From positions 4,267,501-4,331,500 of the forward strand of contig NZ_CP071612.1 in NCBI RefSeq assembly GCF_017357245.1: 64,000 bases of DNA, in the 5' to 3' direction. The notes under the pieces are model-generated. The model was not told the DNA's origin. It searched no databases and saw only the letters and a program-made list of their open reading frames with translations. This DNA comes from Rhizobium bangladeshense (GTDB taxonomy: Bacteria > Pseudomonadota > Alphaproteobacteria > Rhizobiales > Rhizobiaceae). The position numbers and the translations under genes were made by a program. Positions 45,958 through 56,368 of this stretch are shown one piece after another. The first letter of the stretch is position 1, and each line of letters starts with the position of its first letter.

Positions 45958-48900
45958 TCAATGAAAGTTCCGCCCGCGCGGCATGACCTCGGCGGTTTCC
46001 TCCGCACCGGCATGGCGGCCTGTGACACTCGCCCGCCTTTCCAATTCCGCCCTCTCCGGCGCATTCGCAAGCCTTCTCTGCCGTGCGTCGACCCCTGGTC
46101 TCAGCACCTCGTCGGCGCGCTCGCAGGCCCCGAAACGTCGGGCCTCGCGTTGCAGGATGCCAAGAGCCGGCGTCATATCCTCGATATGCTCGACGACCGT
46201 ATGGATTACGCCGCTATGGCTTTGCAGCCTGCCACGGATTTTCACGAGCCGGGCGCCCATGACGACCGCCCGGTATTTGTCAAATATCTTGCTCCAGACG
46301 ATTGCATTGGCAACGCCGGTCTCATCCTCCAGCGTCATGAAGATGACGCCCTTGGCCGAACCCGGGCGCTGGCGTACCAGCACCAGACCGGCAATTGTCA
46401 CCCTCTTTCCGTTCGGCACCGTCAGGAGATCGACATTGCGCGTGATGCCGATCTTCCGGAATTCTTCCCGCAGGAAGGACACCGGATGCGCCTTCAGCGA
46501 TAATGACAGATAACGATAGTCCTCGATCACCTGCTCGCCCGGCGGCATGTCAGGCAGGCTGGCCTTCGGTTCGACCTGCAGATCGATATGGTTCACCCGG
46601 TCGAACAGGGGCAATTTTTCAGGAGCGTATTTCGTATCAAGGGCTCTTGCCGCCCAAAGCGCCTCACGTCTCGACAGGCCGATCGAGCCGAAGGCATCGG
46701 CATCCGCCAGCCTTTCGATATCGCCTCTGTCGAGGCCGGACCGCAGCCAGAGATCGCGAACCGAGCCATAACCATCGCCTCTATTGGCGAGAAGGCTCTC
46801 CAGCGCTTTCTCGGACAGACCCTTGACCTGCCGAAAGCCGAGGCGGACGGCTCGCTTTGCCTTGATGATGTCCCGCATATCGGCATGCCGCCTGTCGACG
46901 GCATTTCTGTCGAACACCGCCTCTTCGAGATGGCAATCCCAATTGGATCTATTGACGTCGACAGGCCGGATTTCGACCCCGTGTTCCCTGGCGTCCCGAA
47001 CGAGCTGCGCCGGTGCGTAAAAGCCCATCGGCTGCGAATTGAGCATGGCAGCGCAAAAGACGTCGGGATAATAGGCCTTGATCCAGGACGAGGCATAGAC
47101 CAGCAGCGCGAAGGAAGCCGCGTGGCTCTCTGGAAAGCCATATTCGCCGAAGCCTTCGATCTGGCTGAAGCAGCGTTCGGCGAAATCCCTCGGATAGCCT
47201 CTGCTGGTCATGCCATTGATCAGATCGTCCTTGAACTCATTGACCTTTCCCAACCGCTTGAAGGTCGCCATCGAGCGGCGCAGGCGGTCGGCCTTGGCAG
47301 GTGAGAATCCCGCCGCCGTGATCGCGATCTGCATCGCCTGTTCCTGAAACAGGGGCACGCCGAGCGTCCGCTTGAGGATCGGGATCATCTCGTCTTTCGG
47401 ATAGTCGATCTTGAAGCCGGGAGAATGCGACTGCTCCCTCCGGGTCAGGTAGGGATGAACCATATTGCCCTGAATAGGTCCCGGACGGACGATCGCCACT
47501 TCGATCACGAGATCGTAGAATCGTCGCGGCTTCAGCCGGGGCAGCATGCTCATCTGCGCCCTGCTTTCGATCTGAAAGACGCCCAGCGTGTCGGCCCGGC
47601 ACATCATGTCATAAACCGGTACGCCCTCGTCTCCGTGTTCCCTGTTGCCGAGATCGGCAAGGGTCTTCTTCACGTCATAATGCAGTTCGAGCAGTGAAAA
47701 AGCCTTTCTGAGGCAGGTCAGCATTCCGAGAGCCAGAACGTCAACCTTCAGGATCTTGACGTTGTCGAGATCGTCCTTGTCCCATTCGATCATGTAGCGG
47801 TCCGGCATCGCCGTCTTCATGATCGGCACGACTTCATCGAGCCGGTCCCGTGTGATGACGAAGCCGCCGACATGCTGGGTCAAATGACGCGGAAATCCGA
47901 GAAGCTCGGACGCATAGCGCAGAACGTTTGATGTCACCGGATCCGAAATCTCGAGCCCCGCCGCCTTGGCATCACGCTCCGACAGATTATCCTCCGACCA
48001 GCCCCAGACCAGGCTGCTGATCGCCGACTGGACGTCCTCTGAAAGCCCGAAGGCCTTGGAGACCTCGCGGCCGGCGGAACGGGTGCGATAGGTGGTGACA
48101 CCGGCCGTCAGCCCGGCATGCTCCCTGGTATACTTTCTGTAGATGTACTGGATGACTTCTTCGCGCCGGTCATGCTCGAAATCCACATCGATGTCAGGCG
48201 GCTCGTCGCGATCCATCGAAATGAAGCGGTCGAAAAGCAACGTGCTTTTGGTCGGATCGACTTCCGTGATCTCGAGGCAATAGCAGATGACTGAATTGGC
48301 GGCAGAACCGCGGCCCTGGCACAGGATCTTCAATTCATAGCGTGCATGCTGGATGAGCTTATGGACCGTCAGGAAATAAGGCTCGTATTTCTTCTCCCGA
48401 ATGAGATTGAGTTCATAGTCGATCTGGGTCTGGATTTCAGAAGGAACGCCATCCGGATAGCGCTTCTTAGCCCCCTCCCTCGTCAAACGTTCGAGGGTTT
48501 CATAAGGTGTCTCGCCAGGATCGTTTTCCGGCGGATAATTGTGTTTCAACTCATCGAGCGAAAACGAAAGTCTGCCGAAAAATGTCCCGGTATTGGCAAT
48601 CGCCTCCGGATAGTCCCGAAAGAGCCGGGACATTTCACGTTGGCCCTTGAGATAACGCTCGGCATTCGGAGCAAGAAGAAAACCTGCCTCGGCAATCGGC
48701 ACATGCTCGCGGATCGAGATGACAATATCGGAAAGGGGACGGCGATCCGTATGGTGATAGAGCGGCTGATTGGTCGCGATGACAGGAATGCGGTAGCGGG
48801 CGGCGATCACGGAAAGTGCTGCGAAAACCTGCCTGTCGCGGCCATCATAGGCAGGCGCCAGCGCCACGTGAAACGCCTTGCCGAAACGGTTCCGGAAACG

Positions 48901-49410
48901 TGCGAGACAGGCTTCCAATTCCTGTTGGGCCGCAAATCCTATGGCCGCGGCCTGGCTGGGAACAAGGGCGAGCATCATCTCGTCTCCCCATTCCATGATA
49001 TCCGCCTCGTAAAGCAGGCAGGATCCCTTTTCTGCTCTCAGATTTCCCGCACTCAGCAAACGGCAGAGATGCGCCCACCCTCGCCTGTTCTCAGGATAGG
49101 CAAGGATATCAGGCGTTCCATCCGAAAAGACGAGGCGGGCGCCCGGCTGAATCCGAATTGGGTCGAGAACCTTCTCCTCCTCTCTGTCATCGAGATTCTT
49201 CTCGTACCTTCTTCTGAATTTCTCTTCGATCTCCTGCGCCTGCGCATGCGCCCTGACGACGCCGGCAACTGAGTTCCGATCGGCGATTCCAAGACCGGAA
49301 AGTTTCAGTGCGGCGGCCTGCACCACCATTTCCTCAGGCTTCGAGGCACCCTCCAGAAAGGAGAAATTGGTGCGGGCGCCGATCTCGAAAAATGCAGGTG
49401 CCGCGCTCAT
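45958..49410 (-). CDS. dnaE2: error-prone DNA polymerase ImuC/DnaE2
   Basis: This 1150-residue C-family polymerase alpha subunit of the DnaE2 type has an N-terminal PHP domain ([22 protein letters not shown]). The palm contains catalytic aspartates in [16 protein letters not shown], and helix-hairpin-helix and OB domains lie at the end. It lacks the long C-terminal tail of replicative DnaE1. It performs mutagenic lesion bypass with ImuA and ImuB. The ATG overlaps the imuB stop by four bases, so it is the last gene of the SOS cassette. Confidence 0.96.
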   Translation of the reverse strand: MSAAPAFFEIGARTNFSFLEGASKPEEMVVQAAALKLSGLGIADRNSVAGVVRAHAQAQEIEEKFRRRYEKNLDDREEEKVLDPIRIQPGARLVFSDGTPDILAYPENRRGWAHLCRLLSAGNLRAEKGSCLLYEADIMEWGDEMMLALVPSQAAAIGFAAQQELEACLARFRNRFGKAFHVALAPAYDGRDRQVFAALSVIAARYRIPVIATNQPLYHHTDRRPLSDIVISIREHVPIAEAGFLLAPNAERYLKGQREMSRLFRDYPEAIANTGTFFGRLSFSLDELKHNYPPENDPGETPYETLERLTREGAKKRYPDGVPSEIQTQIDYELNLIREKKYEPYFLTVHKLIQHARYELKILCQGRGSAANSVICYCLEITEVDPTKSTLLFDRFISMDRDEPPDIDVDFEHDRREEVIQYIYRKYTREHAGLTAGVTTYRTRSAGREVSKAFGLSEDVQSAISSLVWGWSEDNLSERDAKAAGLEISDPVTSNVLRYASELLGFPRHLTQHVGGFVITRDRLDEVVPIMKTAMPDRYMIEWDKDDLDNVKILKVDVLALGMLTCLRKAFSLLELHYDVKKTLADLGNREHGDEGVPVYDMMCRADTLGVFQIESRAQMSMLPRLKPRRFYDLVIEVAIVRPGPIQGNMVHPYLTRREQSHSPGFKIDYPKDEMIPILKRTLGVPLFQEQAMQIAITAAGFSPAKADRLRRSMATFKRLGKVNEFKDDLINGMTSRGYPRDFAERCFSQIEGFGEYGFPESHAASFALLVYASSWIKAYYPDVFCAAMLNSQPMGFYAPAQLVRDAREHGVEIRPVDVNRSNWDCHLEEAVFDRNAVDRRHADMRDIIKAKRAVRLGFRQVKGLSEKALESLLANRGDGYGSVRDLWLRSGLDRGDIERLADADAFGSIGLSRREALWAARALDTKYAPEKLPLFDRVNHIDLQVEPKASLPDMPPGEQVIEDYRYLSLSLKAHPVSFLREEFRKIGITRNVDLLTVPNGKRVTIAGLVLVRQRPGSAKGVIFMTLEDETGVANAIVWSKIFDKYRAVVMGARLVKIRGRLQSHSGVIHTVVEHIEDMTPALGILQREARRFGACERADEVLRPGVDARQRRLANAPERAELERRASVTGRHAGAEETAEVMPRGRNFH

Positions 49411-51020
49411 GCGAAAATCCCATGCATGAACCAGCGCGGCGGCGGCTCTTCACCGTAAAAGCCTTCGCGGTAAATCCAGAAACGATGCCCGGAATTGTCT
49501 TCGACACGGAAATAGTCACGCGTTTTGGCGTCGGCGCCATCGATCCACCACTCCATGGCAAGCCGTTCCGGGCCTTCGCTGCGCTGAACCTGATGCTGAA
49601 TGCGGCGCCACCGAAAACTTTGCGGCGGCCCCTCCGGGACTTCGGCAAGCAAAGCCTCCACCGGTTCCGGCTTGGCAAAAAGCCTCAGGGGCCGCTCGCT
49701 CCGAGCGGGGAAAAGACGACTTTCCCCGCTCCTGCGCTGCGGCGGAAAATTCTCCATGAGTGGGCATGCGATAACCGCACGCTCCGGCACATGGCTTTCG
49801 CGGAGCTGAAAGCTTTGAAGACAGTCCGCGCCAAGGCGCGCCGAGACGCGGTCGATGAAAGCTGCAAGCGAGATCTCTCTTTGCCGGCCGCCATCGAAAT
49901 CGCCCTGCGTGTCCTCGAAGGGCTCATGGCGCACGACATTCAGCCGCAGGATCTCGAAACCGTATCCGGCATCGAGATCGTCATGGATTGCCTGCAGACG
50001 CTGGGAAAAAAGATCCGCGATCCGCTTCGGCTCCCTGAGCGGCCGTGAAGCGCCGACAGAAATCCGGAAAACCCGGCCATCGACCCGAAACAGCACGAGT
50101 TCGAAGACGCGGCCGCCGGCGCCGCGGGCTTCCAGGGAGGGTTTCAGCGACATGGCGATCTGGCCGGCAAGGGCGAGAATATCCTCTTCGGTGCCGATCG
50201 GTTCGGCCAGCCGCCGCTCGGCCGAAAGGCTCGCAACCGGCAGGCGCGGCGAAACCGGTTCCTCGTCATGTCCGAGCGCCTGATCGAGCCGCAAAAGCAA
50301 GCTTGCTCCAAAACGGCGGGTCAGCGGCGCCCGCGGCGCGTTCATGACATCGCCGATATATTTGAGCCCGAGCTTCTTCAGCGATGCCACGGTTTCTTCG
50401 TTCAGCCGAAGCGCGGCGACCGGCAGCGGCGCCAGCACATCTTCCATTTCCTCGTCTTCGATGACGCCGCCATTGCCGAAACGGGCGACGGCCGAGGAAA
50501 GGCCGGGCGAAGAGGAGATCGAACCCTGGACGTCGAGCCCCATATGGAAGAGCCTGAGGAGAATATCATTCAGCAGCGCTCTCTCGCCGCCGAAAAGATG
50601 GGCGCATCCGCTAATATCGAGAAACAGCCCGTCTCGTCCGTCGATCGCCACCAGCGGCGTATAGCGGTCGCACCAGTCGGCGATGGCTTCGAGCAACCGC
50701 GCGTCGGCGGCCGGATCCTCCTCGACGATATCGATCTTCGGGTGCATGGCGCGCGCTTCCGCGACGCCTTGACCCTTCTTCAGGCCAAGCGCTTCCGCGG
50801 CCTCGTCCAGCGCCGTCAGCCGCATGGCATTCTCGTGCTTTCCGGCGCAGACGATCGGCGCAGCCTCAGGACGCCCTTTCAAACGCCAGGAAAGGCCCCA
50901 TTTTCTGCGGGCGATCCTGTCCGTCGGAAGATGCGGAAAGCTGAGCGCCAGGATACGCTGACCGTTCGTCTGGAGTAAGAGCGTGCCTTGGTTCGCCGAT
51001 GGGGAAAAACTGACGTTCAT
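49407..51020 (-). CDS. imuB: ImuB, Y-family polymerase-like protein
   Basis: This 537-residue DinB-related protein starts its fold at [18 protein letters not shown]. The active-site S-x-D-E is changed to [14 protein letters not shown], so catalytic acid residues are missing. This is the known state of ImuB, which acts as a scaffold linking DnaE2 with the beta clamp. ATG 51020 gives a short N-terminal extension. The gene overlaps imuA by 155 bases in another frame, a long but coding-plausible overlap. Confidence 0.92.
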   Translation of the reverse strand: MNVSFSPSANQGTLLLQTNGQRILALSFPHLPTDRIARRKWGLSWRLKGRPEAAPIVCAGKHENAMRLTALDEAAEALGLKKGQGVAEARAMHPKIDIVEEDPAADARLLEAIADWCDRYTPLVAIDGRDGLFLDISGCAHLFGGERALLNDILLRLFHMGLDVQGSISSSPGLSSAVARFGNGGVIEDEEMEDVLAPLPVAALRLNEETVASLKKLGLKYIGDVMNAPRAPLTRRFGASLLLRLDQALGHDEEPVSPRLPVASLSAERRLAEPIGTEEDILALAGQIAMSLKPSLEARGAGGRVFELVLFRVDGRVFRISVGASRPLREPKRIADLFSQRLQAIHDDLDAGYGFEILRLNVVRHEPFEDTQGDFDGGRQREISLAAFIDRVSARLGADCLQSFQLRESHVPERAVIACPLMENFPPQRRSGESRLFPARSERPLRLFAKPEPVEALLAEVPEGPPQSFRWRRIQHQVQRSEGPERLAMEWWIDGADAKTRDYFRVEDNSGHRFWIYREGFYGEEPPPRWFMHGIFA

Positions 51021-51822
51021 GAGGGTTCCACTCCAGAAGAAGGGAGAGCGGAGCCGGGTTACGGCTCTTCTCCAGGCTGAGACGAAAAACCGGATTGCCG
51101 ATGCTGCCGGCAAGCCTCGATCCATCTGACAGAGCCCGCATGCCGGACGGTGCGGGCTGGGCAAGCAGCCGGAAGACGGCGCTGCTTGCCTCCTCCTCTC
51201 CCGCCTGCCGAAGCAGGAAGAGAGGCCGGCCGGCCGCCTTGGCGCGAAGACCGAGCCGCCGGCTCTCGGTCAGACCGAAATGTACAGGATTGCCCCTGAT
51301 CTCCAGGATGACGACCGAAAAGGCACCGCTTTCCACCGCGGTTTCCGCAAGCCAGAGCGCCTCATCGAGCTTGCGCGGCAAAGCCTGCAGGAAACGCTCG
51401 GGCCGCAAGCCGAAATCCTGCAGACCTACCGCATAGGGAAGGCCAGCCTCCATCGTCGAGACCGTATCGCCGATCCAGAGTATTGGCGAACAGTCGCTCG
51501 CCTCCTCCTCCACCCGCTGCAGCAGCGCTGCGGCCGCAAGTGCGAACCCACAGGCGGCTCCCGCATCCCGCAAAAGCGTGGAACGGATTTCCGTTATCGC
51601 ATCGAGCGGCAGCCCGCCTTCCATCGCTTCGTCGAGCGGTGTCACGCCGAACGGCAGGCGCTGTCCGCGCCCATTCCGTTCCGCATCCTGCCGCCCGGTC
51701 CTCCCCGAAGCCAGGGCTTCCCGCTCCGCTGCCGCAAGTGCCGGCGCAGGTTTTCCTTCCAGCTTGGCGATGGTTTCGCGGAGCGCAAAAAGCCGCTCGC
51801 GCGCCAAGGCGTTCTGCGCCAT
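50866..51822 (-). CDS. imuA: ImuA, RecA/SulA-like SOS mutagenesis protein
   Basis: This 318-residue ImuA belongs to the RecA-like superfamily. LPFGVTPLDEAMEGGLPLDAITEIRS precedes a degenerate P-loop region, and later ILWIGDTVSTMEAGLPYAVGLQDFGL is seen. It is the first gene of imuA-imuB-dnaE2 and is preceded by a LexA box at 51844-51858. It partners with ImuB in lesion bypass. The last 155 coding bases overlap imuB. Confidence 0.92.
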   Translation of the reverse strand: MAQNALARERLFALRETIAKLEGKPAPALAAAEREALASGRTGRQDAERNGRGQRLPFGVTPLDEAMEGGLPLDAITEIRSTLLRDAGAACGFALAAAALLQRVEEEASDCSPILWIGDTVSTMEAGLPYAVGLQDFGLRPERFLQALPRKLDEALWLAETAVESGAFSVVILEIRGNPVHFGLTESRRLGLRAKAAGRPLFLLRQAGEEEASSAVFRLLAQPAPSGMRALSDGSRLAGSIGNPVFRLSLEKSRNPAPLSLLLEWNPHERQFFPIGEPRHALTPDERSAYPGAQLSASSDGQDRPQKMGPFLAFERAS

Positions 51823-51843
51823 GGCGTTTACTCCGTCCGTCTT

Positions 51844-51858
51844 GTTCCTGTTATGTTC
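51844..51858. promoter_or_regulatory. LexA box (GTTC-N7-GTTC)
   Basis: GTTC at 51844-51847 and GTTC at 51855-51858 with seven bases between match the direct-repeat SOS box of alphaproteobacteria. It lies 22-36 bases upstream of the imuA start and reads GAAC-N7-GAAC on the gene strand. It also lies upstream of the divergent metallopeptidase gene at 51985. Confidence 0.85.
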
Positions 51859-51984
51859 TTATGGATTCCAGAGAGCTGAGGAAGAGTCAACAACCATTTT
51901 CTATGAATTTATTCCTGCCTTTGATTCCGCACTCGAAAATCGGCGGCAAAGGTTCTATATGGGCCCGCAAAGGAAGGAATATTC

Positions 51985-52422
51985 ATGGCCCGCATAGACC
52001 AGAGCGATGATTGGCGGGACCGCCATGCGCCGACGATCAGCACTTTCGAGTCGCTGGCCATGGAGGCTTACAGCCATCTGCCCGATGAATTCCGCCAGCT
52101 GACGACCAATCTCACGATCGAGATCGAGGATTTTCCCGATGACGACGTTTTCGAGGATATGGCGCTGGAAACCCCTTTCGATCTGCTCGGCCTTTTCGAA
52201 GGCAGGGGCATTTCAGAACGCTTCACGGTGGAAACCGGCGAAATGCCGAACCGCATCCGTCTCTACCGGCGCCCCATCCTCGATTACTGGGCCGAGAACG
52301 ACGAGACGCTCGGCGATATCATCACCCACGTCCTGATCCACGAGATCGGCCACCATTTTGGGCTGAGCGACGAGGATATGGAGCGGATCGAGGCCAGCGC
52401 CGAGGAAGCCGCCGAACGCTGA
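51985..52422 (+). CDS. zincin-like metallopeptidase domain protein (DUF1025/MMP-like)
   Basis: This 145-residue protein with a minimal zincin motif has HEIGHHFGLSD near residue 126. The first half has EAYSHLPDEFRQLTTNLTIEIEDFPDD, characteristic of the metallopeptidase family I (DUF1025) proteins. No signal peptide is seen, so it is probably cytoplasmic. Substrates are unknown. It diverges from the SOS cassette and shares its LexA-box region, so SOS control is possible but unproven. Confidence 0.85.
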   Translation: MARIDQSDDWRDRHAPTISTFESLAMEAYSHLPDEFRQLTTNLTIEIEDFPDDDVFEDMALETPFDLLGLFEGRGISERFTVETGEMPNRIRLYRRPILDYWAENDETLGDIITHVLIHEIGHHFGLSDEDMERIEASAEEAAER

Positions 52423-52445
52423 AACCGCGCGTCCGGCAGAAGACG

Positions 52446-52652
52446 CTATTGCTCGGAGAGCTTCATCTCCGGATCGTAATCCTTGCCTTCGACAGTCTTG
52501 ACGACTGCCTGGCCGCACTGCATCGCGCCGGTTGCCGCATTGAAGGCATAGGTCGGCGAACCCTCCAGCGACCAGCCCTTGTTGAGGGCGGCGGTGACCT
52601 TGTGGCAGAAGGAAGCGTCGTCGGGGCCGGTCAGGAAGCGATAGAGTTTCAT
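52446..52652 (-). CDS. DUF1737 domain-containing small protein
   Basis: This 68-residue protein starts MKLYRFLTGPDDASFCHKVTAALNKGWSLEGSPTYAFN, recognisable as DUF1737, which often appears as a small stand-alone protein. Function is unknown. Its ATG overlaps the stop of the upstream CitE-like gene by one base, so the two are translationally coupled. Confidence 0.8.
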   Translation of the reverse strand: MKLYRFLTGPDDASFCHKVTAALNKGWSLEGSPTYAFNAATGAMQCGQAVVKTVEGKDYDPEMKLSEQ

Positions 52653-53557
52653 CAGGCGGGCTTTCTTGCAGAAATCAGGTGAGCTTTATGAACCAGAGCT
52701 TCGGCCTGGACAAGATGCAGCCGCTCGATCATCCGCCCGTTCGCATTGATGACGTTGAGGCCCCTGGCAGCCGGATCCGCAAAGGCTGATATGATTGCCT
52801 GCGCTTCGGCAATCTCCTCCTCGCTCGGGCCGAAATGCCGGTTGGCGGCCGAAATCTGCGAGGGGTGGATCAACATCTTGCCGGAAAAACCCATGGCGCG
52901 ACCCTGCCCGCATTCGACGTCGAAACCTTCGGCATCCCGGAAATCGTTGAAGACGCTGTCGAGCGCATCAAGCCCATAAGCCTTGGCCGCCAGGATGATC
53001 TGCATCAGCCAGGGCACGAGAAAGCTTCGCCCAGGCTGCGACAGGACGTCCGTTTCCTTGCGCAGGTCGTTGAGGCCGACGACGAGGCAATCGAGCCGTG
53101 CCCCCGGCATGCAGCCGGATTCGGCGATCGCCCCGACATTCAGCACGCCGCGCGGCGTCTCGATCATCGCCCAGATGCGCAGCTCCTCCGGCGCCTGTGC
53201 ATCGGCAAGCAGATCGCTGGTCTCAGCGATAACTCGAGGCTCGTCCACCTTCGGCAGGAGAACGGCGTCGGGCAAAAGCGCCTTGACCAGATCGAGATCC
53301 GCCGCCCCGAATTCAGATGACAAAGAATTGATGCGGATGACCCTTTCCTTGCCCGCAAGCGGCGGCCCGGCAAAAAAAGCACGCAGATTTTCCCGCGCTT
53401 GCCCCTTGTTCTCGGGCGCGACCGAATCCTCCAGATCGAAAATAACGGCATCACAATCAAGGGAATGGCTCTTTTCGAGGGCGCGCAGATTGATGGCGGG
53501 CACACTCAGCACCGAGCGGCGCAGACTTAAGGAACGGAAAGGCGGGATTTGGTTCAT
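52652..53557 (-). CDS. CitE-like CoA ester lyase (HpcH/HpaI aldolase family)
   Basis: This 301-residue TIM-barrel protein of the CitE/malyl-CoA lyase family has RRSVLSVPAINLRALEKSHSLDCDAVIFDLEDSVAPENK (substrate-binding Arg and metal Asp/Glu), RVIRINSL, WAMIETPRGVLN and SGKMLIHPSQISAANRHF. Relatives cleave malyl- or citramalyl-CoA or act as thioesterases. It is not beside citrate lyase genes, so a stand-alone acyl-CoA role is likely. It is coupled to the DUF1737 gene. Confidence 0.87.
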   Translation of the reverse strand: MNQIPPFRSLSLRRSVLSVPAINLRALEKSHSLDCDAVIFDLEDSVAPENKGQARENLRAFFAGPPLAGKERVIRINSLSSEFGAADLDLVKALLPDAVLLPKVDEPRVIAETSDLLADAQAPEELRIWAMIETPRGVLNVGAIAESGCMPGARLDCLVVGLNDLRKETDVLSQPGRSFLVPWLMQIILAAKAYGLDALDSVFNDFRDAEGFDVECGQGRAMGFSGKMLIHPSQISAANRHFGPSEEEIAEAQAIISAFADPAARGLNVINANGRMIERLHLVQAEALVHKAHLISARKPA

Positions 53558-53669
53558 CAGCCATTAGTGCCAAGCTTCTCAGAACGCGGCAAGACAACAA
53601 AAAGCCATGCTTGCCTTGCAGACAGAAAAAAGAAGAACCACATTCCTTTCGGTAGAAAGGTTTCAAACC

Positions 53670-53903
53670 ATGCAGAACATTCGCTCCATCTTCTTCATGC
53701 TTGCCGGCGCCACCTTCTTTGTCGCCATGCTGCTTCTCACCTTCTCGGTGACGCTTGCCGTCGGCGGCATCCTGACCGTGCTCATGGTCGGACGCGCGCT
53801 TTCGATGAAGATGAAGCCCGCCCCCGTCCGCGCCAAGGCAAACAACGGTAAGCCGGAAATGCGCATCTGGAACGATGGTCGCGGCACGATCATCGATCTC
53901 TAA
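53670..53903 (+). CDS. small membrane protein of unknown function
   Basis: This 77-residue protein begins MQNIRSIFFMLAGATFFVAMLLLTFSV. It has one or two hydrophobic segments (about 8-46) and a basic Pro- and Lys-rich tail ending RIWNDGRGTIIDL. AGAAAGG precedes the ATG at 53670. The frame extends upstream to 53607, but that portion is polar and unlikely. I do not recognise a family. Confidence 0.65.
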   Translation: MQNIRSIFFMLAGATFFVAMLLLTFSVTLAVGGILTVLMVGRALSMKMKPAPVRAKANNGKPEMRIWNDGRGTIIDL

Positions 53904-54009
53904 GACCTGCCTTCAAAAAACTCGCCGACACTGTCGGATCATGCTTCCGTGATACGTCTTTGAAGCAGCCAGGCTTTCAGCCGGCGCTCAAAAACGATGG
54001 AGGACGAGC

Positions 54010-54432
54010 ATGGATACGACGACGGAAAACAAACCGGCCAAGTTGCCGCCGGTGAAGAATGGCCTGCTGCCCTATCTCACTGTCGATGGCGCAGTAAAAG
54101 CCGCGGAATTCTACAAGAAGGCCTTCGGCGCCGAAGAGGCCCACAGGGTGCCGGTCGATGAAAGCGGCCGGACGATGCACATTCATCTCTATATCAATGA
54201 CAGCTCCTTCATGCTGGCGGATGCCTATCCTGAATACGGCCATCCCTTCAAAGGCCATGAAGGCTTCGCCATCCAGCTTGTTATCGACGATATCGATTTC
54301 TGGTGGGATCGTGCGGTGGCCGCCGGCGCTGAAGTCGTCATGCCGGTCGAACTGATGTTCTGGGGTGACCGCTACGGCCAGCTTCGCGATCCGTTCGGCG
54401 TCCTCTGGGGCTTGAACGCGCCCGCCGAGTAA
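54010..54432 (+). CDS. VOC family (PhnB/glyoxalase-like) protein
   Basis: This 140-residue VOC-fold protein has [52 protein letters not shown] followed by [12 protein letters not shown] and [19 protein letters not shown], matching PhnB/YdeN-type members. It has no signal peptide. Function is unknown. These proteins bind metals or small molecules and seldom act as true glyoxalases. Confidence 0.88.
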   Translation: MDTTTENKPAKLPPVKNGLLPYLTVDGAVKAAEFYKKAFGAEEAHRVPVDESGRTMHIHLYINDSSFMLADAYPEYGHPFKGHEGFAIQLVIDDIDFWWDRAVAAGAEVVMPVELMFWGDRYGQLRDPFGVLWGLNAPAE

Positions 54433-54480
54433 CAGGCCGTGCACCGTCGCCAGGCCACGCGAACGTCGCGTGGCCGCCAC

Positions 54481-54497
54481 TTTAGAAAGATTCTCCT
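54481..54497. promoter_or_regulatory. possible Irr iron-control element upstream of leuD
   Basis: TTTAGAA-AGA-TTCTCCT has the complete left arm and the first four bases of the right arm of the rhizobial Irr box (TTTAGAA-N3-TTCTAAA). It lies 69-85 bases before the leuD start. The right arm is incomplete, so this is weak. Confidence 0.35.
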
Positions 54498-54565
54498 TCA
54501 TTTCGGCAAAAAACTGGACTAGATGCACATTCAGGAAAGTAGATTTGCTGAATGGAGCATGGGTC

Positions 54566-55174
54566 ATGGATAAATTCGTGAAGCTCACGGGCGTTGCAGC
54601 GCCCCTGCCGGTCGTCAACATCGACACCGACATGATCATTCCGAAGGACTATCTGAAGACCATTAAGCGTACGGGTCTCGGCAAGGGCCTTTTCGCCGAA
54701 GCCCGCTACAATGAAGACGGCTCCGAAAATCCCGATTTCGTGCTGAACAAGCCGGCCTATCGCGACGCCAAGATCCTTGTCGCCGGCGACAATTTCGGCT
54801 GCGGTTCCTCGCGCGAACACGCTCCTTGGGCGCTGCTCGATTTCGGCATCCGCTGCGTGATCTCCACGAGCTTCGCCGACATTTTCTACAACAACTGCTT
54901 CAAGAACGGCATCCTGCCGATCAAGGTCAGCCAGGAAGATCTCGACAAGCTGATGGACGACGCCTCGCGCGGCTCCAATGCCATCCTCACGGTGGACCTC
55001 GAGAACCTCGAGATCACCGGCCCCGATGGCGGCTCCATCAAATTTGATCTCGACGAGTTCAAGCGCCACTGCCTGCTGAACGGCCTCGATGATATCGGTC
55101 TGACGCTGGAAAAGGGCAAGGCGATCGATGAGTTCGAAAAGAAGAACGCCGCGTCGCACCCATGGGCCGCTTAA
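54566..55174 (+). CDS. leuD: 3-isopropylmalate dehydratase small subunit
   Basis: This 202-residue LeuD has [33 protein letters not shown] and the swivelling-domain motif [26 protein letters not shown]. It partners with LeuC, which is not in the window, to isomerise isopropylmalate in leucine synthesis. The 54566 ATG begins at the family start. A strong terminator follows at 55199-55223. leuB lies 1.2 kb away after an opposite-strand gene. Confidence 0.96.
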   Translation: MDKFVKLTGVAAPLPVVNIDTDMIIPKDYLKTIKRTGLGKGLFAEARYNEDGSENPDFVLNKPAYRDAKILVAGDNFGCGSSREHAPWALLDFGIRCVISTSFADIFYNNCFKNGILPIKVSQEDLDKLMDDASRGSNAILTVDLENLEITGPDGGSIKFDLDEFKRHCLLNGLDDIGLTLEKGKAIDEFEKKNAASHPWAA

Positions 55175-55198
55175 GCCCTGACGAATTGCCGATTGATC

Positions 55199-55223
55199 AA
55201 GCCGGGCTTTCGCCCGGCTTTTT
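55199..55223 (+). terminator. intrinsic terminator of leuD
   Basis: AAGCCGGGC at 55199-55207 pairs perfectly with GCCCGGCTT at 55212-55220 across a TTTC loop and is followed by a T-run. It lies 24 bases past the leuD stop. Confidence 0.92.
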
Positions 55224-55264
55224 CTTTCACACGCGCAAGGACGCTGCAACATCCTCGCCGCAGC

Positions 55265-56197
55265 TCAGAGAAATTTCTCTTTCCAGAGTTTCAGTTTTTC
55301 CAGCGACACGCCGATGCCGCCGCAGACTTCGATGAGCGGGCTGTCAAAGCGCTGAAGCAGACCGGCATGCACATCGGCAACGGCCAGCGCCGCACCGCAG
55401 GCCGGCTCCACGAGGAGGCGGTGCGCATCGGCAAACTTCAGGCAGGCGGCAACGGCATCGCCGTCGCTGACGACGACGCTTTCGATCGGATGCTGCTTCG
55501 GCAGCTCGAAGACATGCTGCGCCACCTGCCGTGCACCGAGCGACGTGGCGATTGAGGTGATGGCTGGGAGGGTAACACGCTCGTTCGCCTGCAGGCTTTT
55601 ATGTAGCGAAGCCGCCCCTTCGGTTTCAACCGCGATGACGGGAAGGTCGGTTAGGCCGTTTCGCTTCAGCCCTTCGACAATGCCGGCAAGCAGTCCGCCG
55701 CCGCCGACACTGGTGACGACGCAGTCGAATGTCGCACCCTTGGCCAGGACCTCATCGATCAGCGTGGCATGACCATCCCACAGAAGCGGATGGTCGAACG
55801 GATGCACATAGCTCGCCTTGCAGCTGCGGGCGAGTTCGATCGCATAGGCATTGGCTTCGTCGAAAACCGCTCCATGGACAAGCACATTCGCACCGGTTGC
55901 GGCAATCGTCTCCCGAACATCGGCCGCCGTCGTCTCCGGCACGACGATCGTGACCGGCACGCCGAGCGCCCGGCCGGCAAAGGCCGCGGCAATACCGGCA
56001 TTGCCGCCCGAGGCGCAGAAGATCTCGCGCGCGCCTTTTTCCACCTCGTGCTGGCAAAGCCGGCCAACGCCACGCAGCTTGAAGCTGCCGGAAGGCTGAA
56101 GTGCATCGAGCTTCAGCCAGAGCGGCTTGCCGCTGGCGCTGTAGCCAGATGCTGTTCGAACCAGAGGCGTGTCGAGATGAAGGGGTGCTGAAGGCAT
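55265..56197 (-). CDS. PLP-dependent threonine/serine dehydratase family protein
   Basis: This 310-residue fold-type II PLP enzyme has Schiff-base Lys in SGSFKLRG, an ASGGNAGIAAAFAGRALGVPVTIVVPETT substrate loop and PLP-phosphate loop TSVGGGGLLAGIV. Its short length and lack of an ACT domain fit L-serine/threonine dehydratase or a related ammonia-lyase rather than IlvA. Starts at 56197 and 56206 are both possible. Neither has a strong ribosome site. It diverges from leuB. Confidence 0.82.
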   Translation of the reverse strand: MPSAPLHLDTPLVRTASGYSASGKPLWLKLDALQPSGSFKLRGVGRLCQHEVEKGAREIFCASGGNAGIAAAFAGRALGVPVTIVVPETTAADVRETIAATGANVLVHGAVFDEANAYAIELARSCKASYVHPFDHPLLWDGHATLIDEVLAKGATFDCVVTSVGGGGLLAGIVEGLKRNGLTDLPVIAVETEGAASLHKSLQANERVTLPAITSIATSLGARQVAQHVFELPKQHPIESVVVSDGDAVAACLKFADAHRLLVEPACGAALAVADVHAGLLQRFDSPLIEVCGGIGVSLEKLKLWKEKFL

Positions 56198-56368
56198 GGG
56201 CGACATCCGGGAAAATAAATACTGAGCCTGCCGTTCTAATCCGGTTGCCGGCCTCGGAGCAACCATCGGCGCGCTGAGAGCGAAGCGTACCGATTCACCC
56301 TTTCTCTCGCTTGAAATGCCCATTTCCGGGGTCTAAGAAGCCGCAACTTGTTTTTCCAGGAGGGTTTC

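Noticed and set aside
48866..48881. Second parS-like sequence containing CACGTGAAAC
   Set aside because: It lies inside dnaE2 and only one half matches the parS consensus.
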